Origin: Paenibacillus donghaensis
Lineage (GTDB): Bacteria > Bacillota > Bacilli > Paenibacillales > Paenibacillaceae
Length of the DNA: 64,000 nucleotides
NCBI RefSeq assembly: GCF_002192415.1
Contig: NZ_CP021780.1
Span: 4,092,001-4,156,000, forward strand
Direction: 5' to 3'
Both the position numbers and the translations under genes were made by a program. How positions within the stretch are numbered: the first letter of the stretch is position 1; the number at the start of each line of letters is the position of its first letter. This document shows, piece by piece, positions 30,919-40,036 of this stretch. The notes beneath the pieces were generated by a model. That model saw only the letters and a list, made by a program, of their open reading frames with translations. It searched no databases and was not told the origin of the DNA.

Positions 30919-33900
30919 CTATACTATATTTTGTTCTCCCCAATTCAACCTCGTATATCCGTTGTTATCTTTCTCTTTAGTCATTAGCATGTTAAGTATT
31001 CCAGAATCAACCCCAAAACGATCAAACAATTCATCATCGCTTATGTCATCATCTTTCATGAATAAATTCAATTTTTCTTTGCTGAGAATCAATTTAAGCA
31101 AATTATTTTCTATGCTATTATCGTAAGTTACATAATGTATTTCTTTATTATCTGACTCCGAGTCAAAACGAATAAACCTCGCTGTAAATTGGTGTAAACT
31201 GGCGCCATTCCATGCTAATTCCGTGACTATGATTTTGTTTACATAATTTATACTAACACTGCTTGAAAGTGATTGCTGAGTGCAAACCATGATAGGGTTA
31301 ATTTCCTTTTTCATTTCAATTATCATTTCTTTGCGCTGCTTAAGACTCATATCCTCCCCTGTAACAATGAATAATGTGCGATCTGGAAATAGTTCTTTAA
31401 TGCATCTAGCGTAACTATAGACAGTCTTCTTGAATCTACAACCGATTACAACGGGTTCACTATCCCACTTTTTAATCATAGAGAAAACTTTTTTAAACTT
31501 AGACGAATAACCCTTTCCTTCATATTCATCGAATAAGTGCGAAGCGCTGCAACTTCTAATAAGCATATTAAGTTGTTGTAAAATTTCTAACATTCTATCT
31601 TTCCTTGAATTCACTGTCTTATTTACTTTTCTAGCCATTTCGTAAAATTCTTCAATTATCTTTTTGTATAATACATACTCATGATTATTAAATGTACATG
31701 TATCCTGATAAATATTGGCTATAGATCTACCTGTTATCTCTTCAAATGTTCTAGTAATAATGGTTGAGTCAATAAGGTTTTTTAATATATCAGAGTTATA
31801 AATATGTTGTGTTGCCTGAGATACACCAAAGACAGTTATTTTCTCTGGTATATGGCTTTCCTGGAATAGGTTTTGCCCCTTGCGATATTGTGGGTATGGT
31901 TTTAAATAGTGTACATTTCGTTCTGTTTTTAATTCTTTAGTTTTTTTATCCTGTACGTAGATATCTTCACAGTGATTTATAAAATTCACCGATGAATTAA
32001 ACAATAAATTGAATTGTGGAAATGCCTCTCCTATTGAATTTCGAACACTGGTTCCAGTTGTCAAAAGTTTATATTTTGCATTCTTAAATACATTTAAGGT
32101 TGCTTTAGTTCTTTTGCTTGTCATTGTCGCTATGCTGTCAGATTCATCCAACACTAGGCCAATTTTTCGCCCATTTAATCGAATCAATTTCTTTATTTGT
32201 ACTTGGTATTTAACTAGCATATTAAACGTCACTAAAACGATATCAGAAGGCTTTATGCTTGCTATGGATTTTAATGAATCAACCTTAACGAATGGAATTC
32301 CATAACTAGTTAAAACAGATTCGAACGTGCCAGTTATTGCAATTGCAGGAGCAACAATAAACATATTTTTAACATGCTTGTGTTGTAAATGATATTGGGC
32401 ATAGGCAATAGCTGCCAAAGACTTACCACCTCCACAGTCCCACTGTAACAGGCCGTAACGCTTCTGAAGTATCTTGCCTATGTCTTTCTTTTGAATATCG
32501 TTTAACTCAATTATGCGGTCATTCAGAGAGTCATTAAGCCTATATTTATTCAACCATTCAGAAATATAATCAACTTGCTCCATATCTTTGAATGGCTTAC
32601 TTTGTTGCTTATATGCTTTAATTTTCTTATTCAATAATTTTCTATATTTTTGATCCTCAAACGGGTATTCACCCTTTAAAATCATATTGTTAAAACTAAC
32701 TTCTTTTGTCCCTGTAAACCTCGACAAGTAGATTTTATTTTTGTGTGAATATCCCTTTAGCTTTAGGCCGCTATTGGTTTTAACTAATTTAATACAGTCT
32801 TGTTCCACTTTATGTTGATTCTTTAACACTCGTTTCAGATATGACAATACTTTGTTTGGTGTTAGCCGTACTTTTTCCCATTCTTCGAATTTAATTCCTT
32901 CGGGTTTCTTTTGATTATGAAATTTATTTACATACTCAACACACTTTGTGTAATTCTTATTAATACTTTTTGTTCGCTTAATATCGAATAGGTATTTTGT
33001 AACTTTTGATTGAAATTCTATATCATTCTTATTATCTTTTTGGTTAATCTGCATCTGTTCAAAGAATAATTTATGTTTTAGTCTTTCTTTATTTTCTATT
33101 ACTGGAGCTATGTATTTGTTGTAAATTGATTCTCTGTTTGCATCCGAAATACTACCTAACATTGAGATACTATTGTTGTATGGTTTATCACTTGTTACAT
33201 GTTCACTCTTTTTAGAAAAGAACATAATTTTTGTGCGGAATTTATCAACTCCTGTAGACTTAAAAGAATCAGAAGGTAACTCGACTTGATAAATGAAGTC
33301 ATACATATCATTCATTTGCCTTATCATCCCACTATCTGAAAAATCATCTGCTAGAAAAGAAACTGGAACAATTAATGCCAGTATCCCGCATGGCTTCAGA
33401 AGTTCATGGGCCTTCATGCAATAATATAACTGGCTTAGATATTCAGTCCTATTGATGTGTAATTTAAGGTTATAGGGCGGATTACCTATAATACAATCGA
33501 AGGTTATTCCTGGGTTATATTCTCGGATATCACTACATGTTGCGTTAATTTCAGGGTATAGATATTTCATAATTCTATAGTTATTTATATTCAATTCATT
33601 AGCATATACATTTTGCTGATTAGGTAACCAGTTAATAAAGTTACCGCTTCCTGCCGTTAAATCTGCAACTAATTGATGTTGATCAATCTTTAAGCAGTTA
33701 ACGAGAAATTTAGATAATTGGTGAGGCGTAAAGAATTCTCCGACTTCTCTTAACTTCTTGGCTTCAGTGAATGAGTAAAAGGAATCAAAGTCTTTAAATT
33801 CTAAACCATGCAAACCGCCCGAACCTGAATGCAAGTCGTATATATTTTGCTTAGATATTCCATATTTTGAACAACTATCATTCTGTATCATAAACTGAAT

Positions 33901-33960
33901 CTTTTCGTTTATTTCTTTGCGCTTGTTTTGTGGTACTACTTTATCTGAAATTTCATACAT
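30919..33960 (-). CDS. N6-adenine DNA methyltransferase fused to SF2 helicase/ATPase
   Basis: About 1013 residues from MYEISDKV (GGAGG 8 bases upstream). The N-terminal methyltransferase has LREVGEFFTPHQLSKFL, the SAM motif ADLTAGSGNF and the catalytic IIGNPPYN, as in type I/II adenine methylases. After a long basic middle region comes an SF2 motor: Walker A WDCGGGKSLAA, Walker B-like GLVLDESDS, motif III TTGTSVRNS and motif VI-like HQFTARFIRF. The fusion resembles methylase-helicase proteins of large phages and mobile elements, for host-range modification or anti-restriction. No nuclease domain was seen, so it may mark phage DNA or remodel protein-DNA complexes (inference). Confidence 0.85.
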   Translation of the reverse strand: MYEISDKVVPQNKRKEINEKIQFMIQNDSCSKYGISKQNIYDLHSGSGGLHGLEFKDFDSFYSFTEAKKLREVGEFFTPHQLSKFLVNCLKIDQHQLVADLTAGSGNFINWLPNQQNVYANELNINNYRIMKYLYPEINATCSDIREYNPGITFDCIIGNPPYNLKLHINRTEYLSQLYYCMKAHELLKPCGILALIVPVSFLADDFSDSGMIRQMNDMYDFIYQVELPSDSFKSTGVDKFRTKIMFFSKKSEHVTSDKPYNNSISMLGSISDANRESIYNKYIAPVIENKERLKHKLFFEQMQINQKDNKNDIEFQSKVTKYLFDIKRTKSINKNYTKCVEYVNKFHNQKKPEGIKFEEWEKVRLTPNKVLSYLKRVLKNQHKVEQDCIKLVKTNSGLKLKGYSHKNKIYLSRFTGTKEVSFNNMILKGEYPFEDQKYRKLLNKKIKAYKQQSKPFKDMEQVDYISEWLNKYRLNDSLNDRIIELNDIQKKDIGKILQKRYGLLQWDCGGGKSLAAIAYAQYHLQHKHVKNMFIVAPAIAITGTFESVLTSYGIPFVKVDSLKSIASIKPSDIVLVTFNMLVKYQVQIKKLIRLNGRKIGLVLDESDSIATMTSKRTKATLNVFKNAKYKLLTTGTSVRNSIGEAFPQFNLLFNSSVNFINHCEDIYVQDKKTKELKTERNVHYLKPYPQYRKGQNLFQESHIPEKITVFGVSQATQHIYNSDILKNLIDSTIITRTFEEITGRSIANIYQDTCTFNNHEYVLYKKIIEEFYEMARKVNKTVNSRKDRMLEILQQLNMLIRSCSASHLFDEYEGKGYSSKFKKVFSMIKKWDSEPVVIGCRFKKTVYSYARCIKELFPDRTLFIVTGEDMSLKQRKEMIIEMKKEINPIMVCTQQSLSSSVSINYVNKIIVTELAWNGASLHQFTARFIRFDSESDNKEIHYVTYDNSIENNLLKLILSKEKLNLFMKDDDISDDELFDRFGVDSGILNMLMTKEKDNNGYTRLNWGEQNIV

Positions 33961-33975
33961 TCCCTTGCCCTCCAA

Positions 33976-34009
33976 TAAAAAGGAACCAGTGTAACAAATA
34001 ACTGATTCC
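33976..34009 (-). terminator. Terminator/attenuator between the large gene pair
   Basis: Stem GGAATCAGT/ACTGGTTCC followed by TTTTT on the minus strand, downstream of the 753-aa gene and just upstream of the methylase-helicase start. It may limit read-through into the fusion gene. Confidence 0.8.
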
Positions 34010-34031
34010 AATATGTATTTATATATTTACT

Positions 34032-36293
34032 TTATGCTGACTTTTGATTATATCCGCAATACTCATTTGCAAATTTAGCTGCAACTTGATTTGAAGTAAA
34101 TTCAATTTCCATTTTTCCGTTTTTTAAGAATTTAATTGATGTAACTTTATTAAGTGATTGCGTCTCATACTTTTCAAAATTTGAAACTTTTTTCTCATTG
34201 TCATAACCACAATATTTGGCTAATAGTTCTTTATTCATTTTCACAGACCCATTATCAAAATGAGATAGAGCATTAAAAATGAACTCTTTGTTATTTGTAA
34301 GTCTATATTCTTTCCAAATTGAATCATGGCGAACAAAGTAGCCATCTAAAATTAGTTTATTGTTACGGATAATTATTTTTTTGTCGTTATATTTGAAAAT
34401 ATCTATAACCTTTGTTTTTATTTCTTTTTCGGCCTTCTCTACAAAATTATACCCATCTAATTGTATTGTTATTTCATCGATAATGTTTTCATAAGTGACT
34501 TTTATATCATATTTTCTTTCAATTTTCTCAACATTACTAATTGTAATATTATATTTATTCATAAAATAGTGACAGATAATTGAAATGAATCTATCTTTAA
34601 TTTTAGTGATATTTCCATCTAAATCATATGAACTAAATCCAGCGTCAAAACTTGTTCTTCTAGGATATTTTGTGCTATTTGTTCCCACTTCTTCTGAATA
34701 TTTTTCTCCATGTGCAATAATTTGCAGTTTAATCGCTTGTAGCTGCTCGGTAAGATTATCATATGCTGCTATTGTTTGTTTATAGATTGCTTCTTGATCT
34801 TTACAGAATTCCAGATCCTCGTCAGATATTTTTTGATCTGCTGAGATTTCAATGTTATCAAATTTAGTAAAGATATCATCAAATGAATTAAAATCAGTAT
34901 GTTCATTAACCGTATTATTATTTTCCATTGTATCACCTTCCTGTTTTTGTTCTTCTGTTACTCCCTCAGTTTGACTAAATTCATAATAGATTACATTATC
35001 GTTCTGGCCGCCTGTGCTTGCCTCTGTGACTTCTTCGACCATAGTATTAGTATTTGTATCTTCTTCATCAATAACACCGTGAGAAGGTGTTACAAGTGAC
35101 TGAGCAAATGCAAGGCGTTCTGCTGTCTGTTTGGCCCACCACTTACCACTATAAGAAGACCAACGAAAACCATTTTCTTTTAATGACTCAATAAATACCA
35201 GAGAAGGTTTCTTTGCAAAGGTTAATTCAATTCCGTTTTTCTCCTCATTGATAGCCATAGTTACTTCATTTGAAGCCTCTACGGTTTCGCCTGTTACTGT
35301 TTCTTCATTTACAGTTACAACTTCAGGTGTTTCAATTGCTGGAGCATTAGAAACGGTTTGTTTGCGTGCTGTTTTCCTGAATACAGTTTTTTCTATATAT
35401 TCAGTAACTTCAACAAATTCAATTACGGCAATGTGACCTTTACTTAGCATTTCGTTCAACTTTGAAAATGAAGTACTCCACATTTTATCATAGCTTTTAG
35501 ATGGTTTATTATTTTTACCCAATTTAGAAAACAAACCATTCTCCATACAAGTATATTTATTCCCTTTTCTTTTTCCGTAGGTATAACCAACCTTCATTAC
35601 AAAAGTAAATCCTTCTTTGATATCTGATTCTGTGATTTCTGATACTTCTTTTTCTACAATTTGAACAGTAGTAACTGGGACTTTGATAATTTCAGGCTTC
35701 AGGGCATCGGCATCAGTCAAAGCTTTTTCAATACGGTTAATCAATGCAGCCAATTTTTCAGCTTTTTGTTGTTTTTCTGTCTTTTCTTTATTTTCCCAAT
35801 CATAATCATTAACTGCAAATGCCCCGTTTCCTTTCGCAATGATTTGGCCATCTTTTTCAATATGCCAGCTTGTGCCTTTTGGATTAGCAAAACTAAAAGT
35901 TGGAAAAGTATCAATTACTGTATATTCTGGTTCAACTCCTAATTTATCTTGTTCTTTTTGAATTAATACAGCACATGATTCTTTTTCGTTATCAGTGCTT
36001 GCTGCATCGTTCATCATTGCAGTTAACTTTACAATTCTTTCGTTAGAAACGGATCTTTTGTTGTTGTAATTATACTCACGTACTTCTTTACCGGAATAAG
36101 AAAGATGATACTTGCAAATATCCACCAAGAGAGTATATCCGTTTTTAGTAGCGATTCCATCCCAATCCGAAGGGCTGAAATAATCAGTCATAGAATCTGA
36201 TTCATCGGCCTTATAACCATAGATCTTCCAGCCTTTTTCAACCAGTGCAGACATGATCATGACTTTCGCTTCGCGTTTTGAGTAGTAATCCAT
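34032..36293 (-). CDS. Large multidomain phage protein with polyvalent-protein-type domain, 753 aa
   Basis: Start MDYYSKREAKVMIM set by GGAGG 8 bases upstream. Residues near 370-430 (IESLKENGFRWSSYSGKWWA then QTAERLAFAQ) match the NGFRWS...WWAK-type unit common in large polyvalent proteins and mobile-element methylase partners. An N-terminal part has a SPSDWDGIA block; a long charged middle and a C-terminal domain end in NEYCGYNQKSA. It precedes the methylase-helicase in the same operon, so a partner or co-injected protein is plausible. Function unknown. Confidence 0.6.
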   Translation of the reverse strand: MDYYSKREAKVMIMSALVEKGWKIYGYKADESDSMTDYFSPSDWDGIATKNGYTLLVDICKYHLSYSGKEVREYNYNNKRSVSNERIVKLTAMMNDAASTDNEKESCAVLIQKEQDKLGVEPEYTVIDTFPTFSFANPKGTSWHIEKDGQIIAKGNGAFAVNDYDWENKEKTEKQQKAEKLAALINRIEKALTDADALKPEIIKVPVTTVQIVEKEVSEITESDIKEGFTFVMKVGYTYGKRKGNKYTCMENGLFSKLGKNNKPSKSYDKMWSTSFSKLNEMLSKGHIAVIEFVEVTEYIEKTVFRKTARKQTVSNAPAIETPEVVTVNEETVTGETVEASNEVTMAINEEKNGIELTFAKKPSLVFIESLKENGFRWSSYSGKWWAKQTAERLAFAQSLVTPSHGVIDEEDTNTNTMVEEVTEASTGGQNDNVIYYEFSQTEGVTEEQKQEGDTMENNNTVNEHTDFNSFDDIFTKFDNIEISADQKISDEDLEFCKDQEAIYKQTIAAYDNLTEQLQAIKLQIIAHGEKYSEEVGTNSTKYPRRTSFDAGFSSYDLDGNITKIKDRFISIICHYFMNKYNITISNVEKIERKYDIKVTYENIIDEITIQLDGYNFVEKAEKEIKTKVIDIFKYNDKKIIIRNNKLILDGYFVRHDSIWKEYRLTNNKEFIFNALSHFDNGSVKMNKELLAKYCGYDNEKKVSNFEKYETQSLNKVTSIKFLKNGKMEIEFTSNQVAAKFANEYCGYNQKSA

Positions 36294-36345
36294 TTGTAAA
36301 ACCTCCATCAATATGTAGTTGTTATTTCGCTACTTCTTATTCATA

Positions 36346-36402
36346 ATAATACGCCTGTTAACACATTTAGTCAATATAAATATATATGTTTACTTTATAA
36401 AT
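36346..36402 (-). promoter_or_regulatory. Promoter with upstream repeated element, for the large gene pair
   Basis: Element (minus strand TTATAAAGTAAACATATATA, 36381-36402 region), -35 TTGACT (36369-36374), 17-base spacer and -10 TATTAT (36346-36351). AAACAT to -35 is 17 bases. Confidence 0.85.
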
Positions 36403-36555
36403 TAAATGAGAAGGAGTTTTTTTCTCTACTAATCTTCTCATTACATTTTATTCATCACTATGTATATTATTCATCAGAAATACGGGTTTATATATTTTAT
36501 CATGAATACTTATGCATCAATAAGCCGATAAACTACTCTTTCATGAAAACATAAT

Positions 36556-36889
36556 TCAGGACACCAGATATTTGAATTCATCAGTAAATTGAACACCCAT
36601 TTCCCAAAATTTAATGTATTCTTCCATCTGTCCTTCAAATGCTGCCTTAACTGATGCATATTCATTGAACCAATCAGCTTCAGGATTCCAAGTAATTTGT
36701 TTTACCACAAACATTTTGAGCAATAAGAGTGTATTCTTGTTTGCTTCCTTCATAAAAGAAAACACGGACAGTTGGAGCAATTAAATCATAAGAGGTGATA
36801 ACTGGAGACCCATCATTTGCAGAATACAAAGTCTGAGATATGCCAAAAACCCCAAATTCTCCATTGTGAATAACATTCAAACCTTCCAT
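36556..36889 (-). pseudogene. Small early gene split by a +1 frameshift
   Basis: A first frame from ATG at 36889 reads MEGLNVIHNGEFGVFGISQT ... NVCGKTNYLES and stops at 36680. The overlapping +1 frame carries on as VKQITWNPEADWFNEYASVK ... FTDEFKYLVS to 36556. Joined, they make one protein of about 112 residues. No classic slippery heptamer was seen, so a natural or sequencing indel is likelier than programmed shifting. Confidence 0.55.
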
Positions 36890-36929
36890 GATAATTCCTC
36901 CTGGAATATGTATTTAACTTCTTAAATCA

Positions 36930-36984
36930 ATTATAAGCGATACGGTTATTCATTACAACAGTAATTTATATGTTTATTATATAA
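36930..36984 (-). promoter_or_regulatory. Promoter with upstream repeated element
   Basis: Element (minus strand TATAATAAACATATAAAT), -35 TTGTAA (36953-36958), 17-base spacer and -10 TATAAT (36930-36935, perfect). AAACAT to -35 is 17 bases. Confidence 0.8.
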
Positions 36985-37002
36985 TTATATATTTCCAACT
37001 AA

Positions 37003-37158
37003 TCAAGCAACCGTATGGATATCAACATTATCGCCATCATGGACAATACGGTCAATTGTGCAACATGTGGTTAATTCGGTGATATCCTGATTCGTTCCTG
37101 ATATGCGGAAGATTACAAGGCCAGATTTACGGATGAGACGGATATATCGGATTGACAT
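37003..37158 (-). CDS. Hypothetical small protein, 51 aa
   Basis: ATG with AAAGGAG 9 bases upstream. MSIRYIRLIRKSGLVIFRIS then TELTTCCTIDRIVHDGDNV; beta-rich. No family recognised. Confidence 0.6.
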   Translation of the reverse strand: MSIRYIRLIRKSGLVIFRISGTNQDITELTTCCTIDRIVHDGDNVDIHTVA

Positions 37159-37197
37159 TTTAGTAGTCTCCTTTATTAGTGATTTGAATAGGTGGAA

Positions 37198-37293
37198 CTA
37201 TCTTAAGATTAGAACACCGATGATATATTTATCCTTTAAGGATTGTTTGCGATCCCATTTGGATTTCAATACTGCTAATTGTGCTTGTGACAT
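37198..37293 (-). CDS. Tiny basic protein, 31 aa
   Basis: MSQAQLAVLKSKWDRKQSLK, with CGGAGG 7 bases before the ATG. Too short to place, but the ribosome site is excellent and it is followed closely by the 51-aa gene. Confidence 0.5.
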   Translation of the reverse strand: MSQAQLAVLKSKWDRKQSLKDKYIIGVLILR

Positions 37294-37342
37294 TTGTGAA
37301 ACCTCCGTTTGGTGAGTTTGATCTGTTTATTAACTTGAGATA

Positions 37343-37389
37343 AGTATATCATGGATATTAGTATTTGTATATATGTTTATCTTATAAAT
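37343..37389 (-). promoter_or_regulatory. Short-spaced element promoter
   Basis: Element (minus strand TTATAAGATAAACATATATA) with an extended -10 TGATATACT (TATACT at 37343-37348) exactly 30 bases after the AAACAT start and no good -35, so the element overlaps the -35 place. Confidence 0.55.
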
Positions 37390-37493
37390 ATTATAGTGTT
37401 GGGTACATTGTGCTGCTTGATGCTTGTGTCGTATAAGAGTTGCTATAGTGAGTTGTAAGGCATTATGTGAGTGATAAGGTACAAACAGGTGTA

Positions 37494-37655
37494 TTACTTT
37501 CGTGTGAGTCTGTATACACCTGTAACAAGGGAATAAAGAGCTGTCAATGAGAGAATGATAGTTAGCCATATTGGAGACTGAAAAGAAATGGCTAAAACCG
37601 TAAAGATGATAAATAATGATAAGCGTAATGTACCTTCTCGTTTGGTATTGGACAT
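37494..37655 (-). CDS. Small two-span membrane protein, 53 aa
   Basis: ATG with AAGGGAGG 9 bases upstream. A short basic start (SNTKREGTLR), two hydrophobic helices and a basic end (YRLTRK). Could be a holin-like or membrane-associated early protein; nothing decides. Confidence 0.65.
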   Translation of the reverse strand: MSNTKREGTLRLSLFIIFTVLAISFQSPIWLTIILSLTALYSLVTGVYRLTRK

Positions 37656-37779
37656 AATTAGATGCCTCCCTTTTTATTGGATAGTGTTGACTATAGTCGA
37701 TGGATTGTGTAAACTGTAAGGGAAAAGAGGGAACGGTGTTGTGTCCGTTCCATTCATAGTCATGAGGCTTATTGGATGC

Positions 37780-37950
37780 CTAGCGCTTGCGTGTAGAACC
37801 TTTACGAGAGGTTTTAGACGCTTTCTTTTTGCTTATCTTCTTCTTAGGTTTGTTGTGAATGTGAGTAATAATATCTATGATGTCTTTAACAAACAATCTA
37901 ATCAGAGTCAAAGTTGCAAGAGTGCCTAACCATTTCTGGTAATCATCCAA
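37780..37950 (-). CDS. Small protein with membrane helix and very basic tail, 56 aa
   Basis: TTG start (DDYQKWLGTLATLTL) with GGGAGGAGG 8 bases before. A hydrophobic N-terminal helix is followed by a tail rich in Lys, Ser and Arg (KKKISKKKASKTSRKGSTRK). It could anchor nucleic acid or peptidoglycan at the membrane (inference). Confidence 0.6.
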   Translation of the reverse strand: MDDYQKWLGTLATLTLIRLFVKDIIDIITHIHNKPKKKISKKKASKTSRKGSTRKR

Positions 37951-39185
37951 GGGAATCACCTCCTCCCTTACAAGATAATTATACCATATATTCTATGGGA
38001 ATAGAGTGAGAATGAGAGAATAGATGTGTATATATTGTGTATATTATATATATTTACTTTATTAGATGAGATGAGGAATTGGAATGGATTGAGTAAGGCG
38101 TAGAATGGTAAGTGATAATACATATGACCTATAATGTCAGACTGTATTGTATAACAGATGATAACATTGATAGTACAGAGCGGACAGAGAGCAGACGAAT
38201 GATATAGAGTGATCTTAGATAACTAACATTTGACTATTTAGTTATGATAACAATTAACAATAATACTAACATAATAGATAACAAATAATAGTGCTCTGTG
38301 ATGAACGTATTGTATTAATAACAATAATAACAATACATACTAACAAAGATAATATTATACTAACAATAATAACAAATAGATGAAGCCTTAATTTTGCAAA
38401 TTCGCGTTATCATTCGATTCGGGACGATATAAGTCCCACCCAATGGATGAGGCTATGGAAATTTAAAATTAAAAAATGTGTGAGAATGTGCAAAATTTTA
38501 AATAAATATATGATGGATCATGCAGCATAATAGTAGTTGTTTGTCAAGTGTTATGTTATTGCTAAATGGCATGGAACATATATTCTATACCATTTAGAAG
38601 GGTATACCGGGGGTAGTTTACATTCTAAATACTGGTAATTATGGTAAATATCCCTGCATCTGTTCCACTCCCACACTCAGGTTATTTTTTCATTTTCATC
38701 TCCAGAAATTTATTCCCTCCTCTGATTTTCTCCAATATCCAGAAATTTTCCATTTTCTTATAAATCTCTCACAATTGTAATCGTAATTGTAATCGCAAAC
38801 CCCTTGTATCTCCTGCATATTTTCATCTAATTTTCCCTCATTTCTATCCTATTTCACCTCTTTTTTCTCCATTTTCTTCAAATAACCTTTATGTTTCCTG
38901 CACTTTTACGATTACACTACTTCCCACTAAATCCATCTCATTTCATCTCTCATCCCCAATCACCTCAAACCCTTGTTCCATATACGTTTTATCCCAATTC
39001 ACACTCTCTAATTCCCTCTCTACGATTACACTAATTTCACATCACGATTACAATTTTATTCCTCTATTATCCCCATAGGGGAGGGGGTACTTTAACAGAT
39101 AAAAAGGCAGCATCCATTTAACTAGACACTACCCCATATATAATATGTAATTTTAATTCTGACTCTTATGTGTTACTAACTCTAT
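37951..39185. other. 1.2-kb non-coding region, candidate replication origin or control region
   Basis: No supported gene on either strand. From left to right it has a repeated element (38045-38065) and a TGGTATAAT-like -10 near 37985, then an A/T-rich block full of AAC and AATAAC runs (38200-38400), then a strongly pyrimidine-rich stretch on the plus strand (about 38680-39070) containing five copies of CGATTACA or its complement. Such strand bias and iteron-like repeats fit an origin, but no initiator site is proven. Confidence 0.45.
38776..39052. repeat. Five copies of the 8-mer CGATTACA/TGTAATCG
   Basis: TGTAATCG at 38776-38783 and 38788-38795 (12 bases apart), and the complement CGATTACA at 38909-38916, 39023-39030 and 39045-39052 (22 bases apart). 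The two orientations face each other across the pyrimidine-rich stretch. Confidence 0.6.
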
Positions 39186-39983
39186 CTAATTATTTAATTC
39201 GCTTTTCAGCTTCTCAATTATGTATACTTGGCCTTTAGGAGTTACCTTTGTAGTCTTAGTGATCTTCTCTCCATATGAAGTATCAATAGTCCTTTCTTCT
39301 ACTACAAACAATTTTTGATTCATCGCATATTGACTTGGTTCATTATTAACACTATTCTTTAGGATCAGTTTCCATTCACGCAGTTTATTATATAATTTCT
39401 TCTCACCAATATTAATTCCTTCATCCTGAATAATCTTGCTCAATTCTCTGACCAATATATTATCTTTACTTTTCAATACAGTTTCGGCAAACGTTACAAG
39501 CGGTTTATTTTCTTCAACTTGTAATTGCAACTGTTTCTTCTCTTTTAACTCCGAGAAATAGGCAATCGCTCTGTCTTCTTCAGATAAAGCTAAATATTGT
39601 TGTGCCGGATTATTTAATTGAGTTTTCATTCTTTTAAACTCGTTGATAAACTTAACCTTTGCTTTCATTGCTTTTGGTGTAATATAGGACATTGCAACAA
39701 TAACAAATCCTTCTTCCGTCATGTTAACCTTAGTATACATTTGCCCATTCTGTTCATGTTTATAGAGGGTGTGCTCAAAGTTGAGCCGAGCAAAACCCTC
39801 TTCACCTGCTTCAATTAATTTCTCAATTTGCACTTGAATATCTCGCACAACATTCTTATGTTCCTTTTCAAATTCTTGTGTCAAAACTAAACTATCGGTT
39901 ACTAATCTTCCATCTTGTTCAAATACTAATTGTCCATTCTCCAAAATCAAATCATCCACTCTCAATTTTGTTAAGCGTCTCAC
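39186..39983 (-). CDS. Rha-family phage regulator with KilAC-type C-terminal domain
   Basis: About 265 residues. GTG start is likely (RRLTKLRVDDLILENG, GGGAGG 11 bases upstream); an ATG at 40010 is upstream of it. Residues 25-110 are the pRha domain (TDSLVLTQEFEKEHKNVVRDI, LYKHEQNGQMYTKVNMTEEG, ITPKAMKAKVKFINEF). The C-terminal part (NPAQQYLALSEE ... KLYNKLREWKLI ... TPKGQVYIIEKL) matches the antirepressor KilAC/ANT region. Rha proteins interfere with phage growth or act as antirepressors; here it borders the long non-coding region. Confidence 0.85.
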   Translation of the reverse strand: MRRLTKLRVDDLILENGQLVFEQDGRLVTDSLVLTQEFEKEHKNVVRDIQVQIEKLIEAGEEGFARLNFEHTLYKHEQNGQMYTKVNMTEEGFVIVAMSYITPKAMKAKVKFINEFKRMKTQLNNPAQQYLALSEEDRAIAYFSELKEKKQLQLQVEENKPLVTFAETVLKSKDNILVRELSKIIQDEGINIGEKKLYNKLREWKLILKNSVNNEPSQYAMNQKLFVVEERTIDTSYGEKITKTTKVTPKGQVYIIEKLKSELNN

Positions 39984-40036
39984 CTCAACTTCTTCCTCCC
40001 TGTAATACATTTTTAATATAATTAAAATACCTATCT

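Noticed and set aside
37330..37569. A minus-strand 79-codon frame
   Set aside because: It overlaps a better small membrane gene (37494-37655) with a strong ribosome site in another frame; its own composition is implausible.
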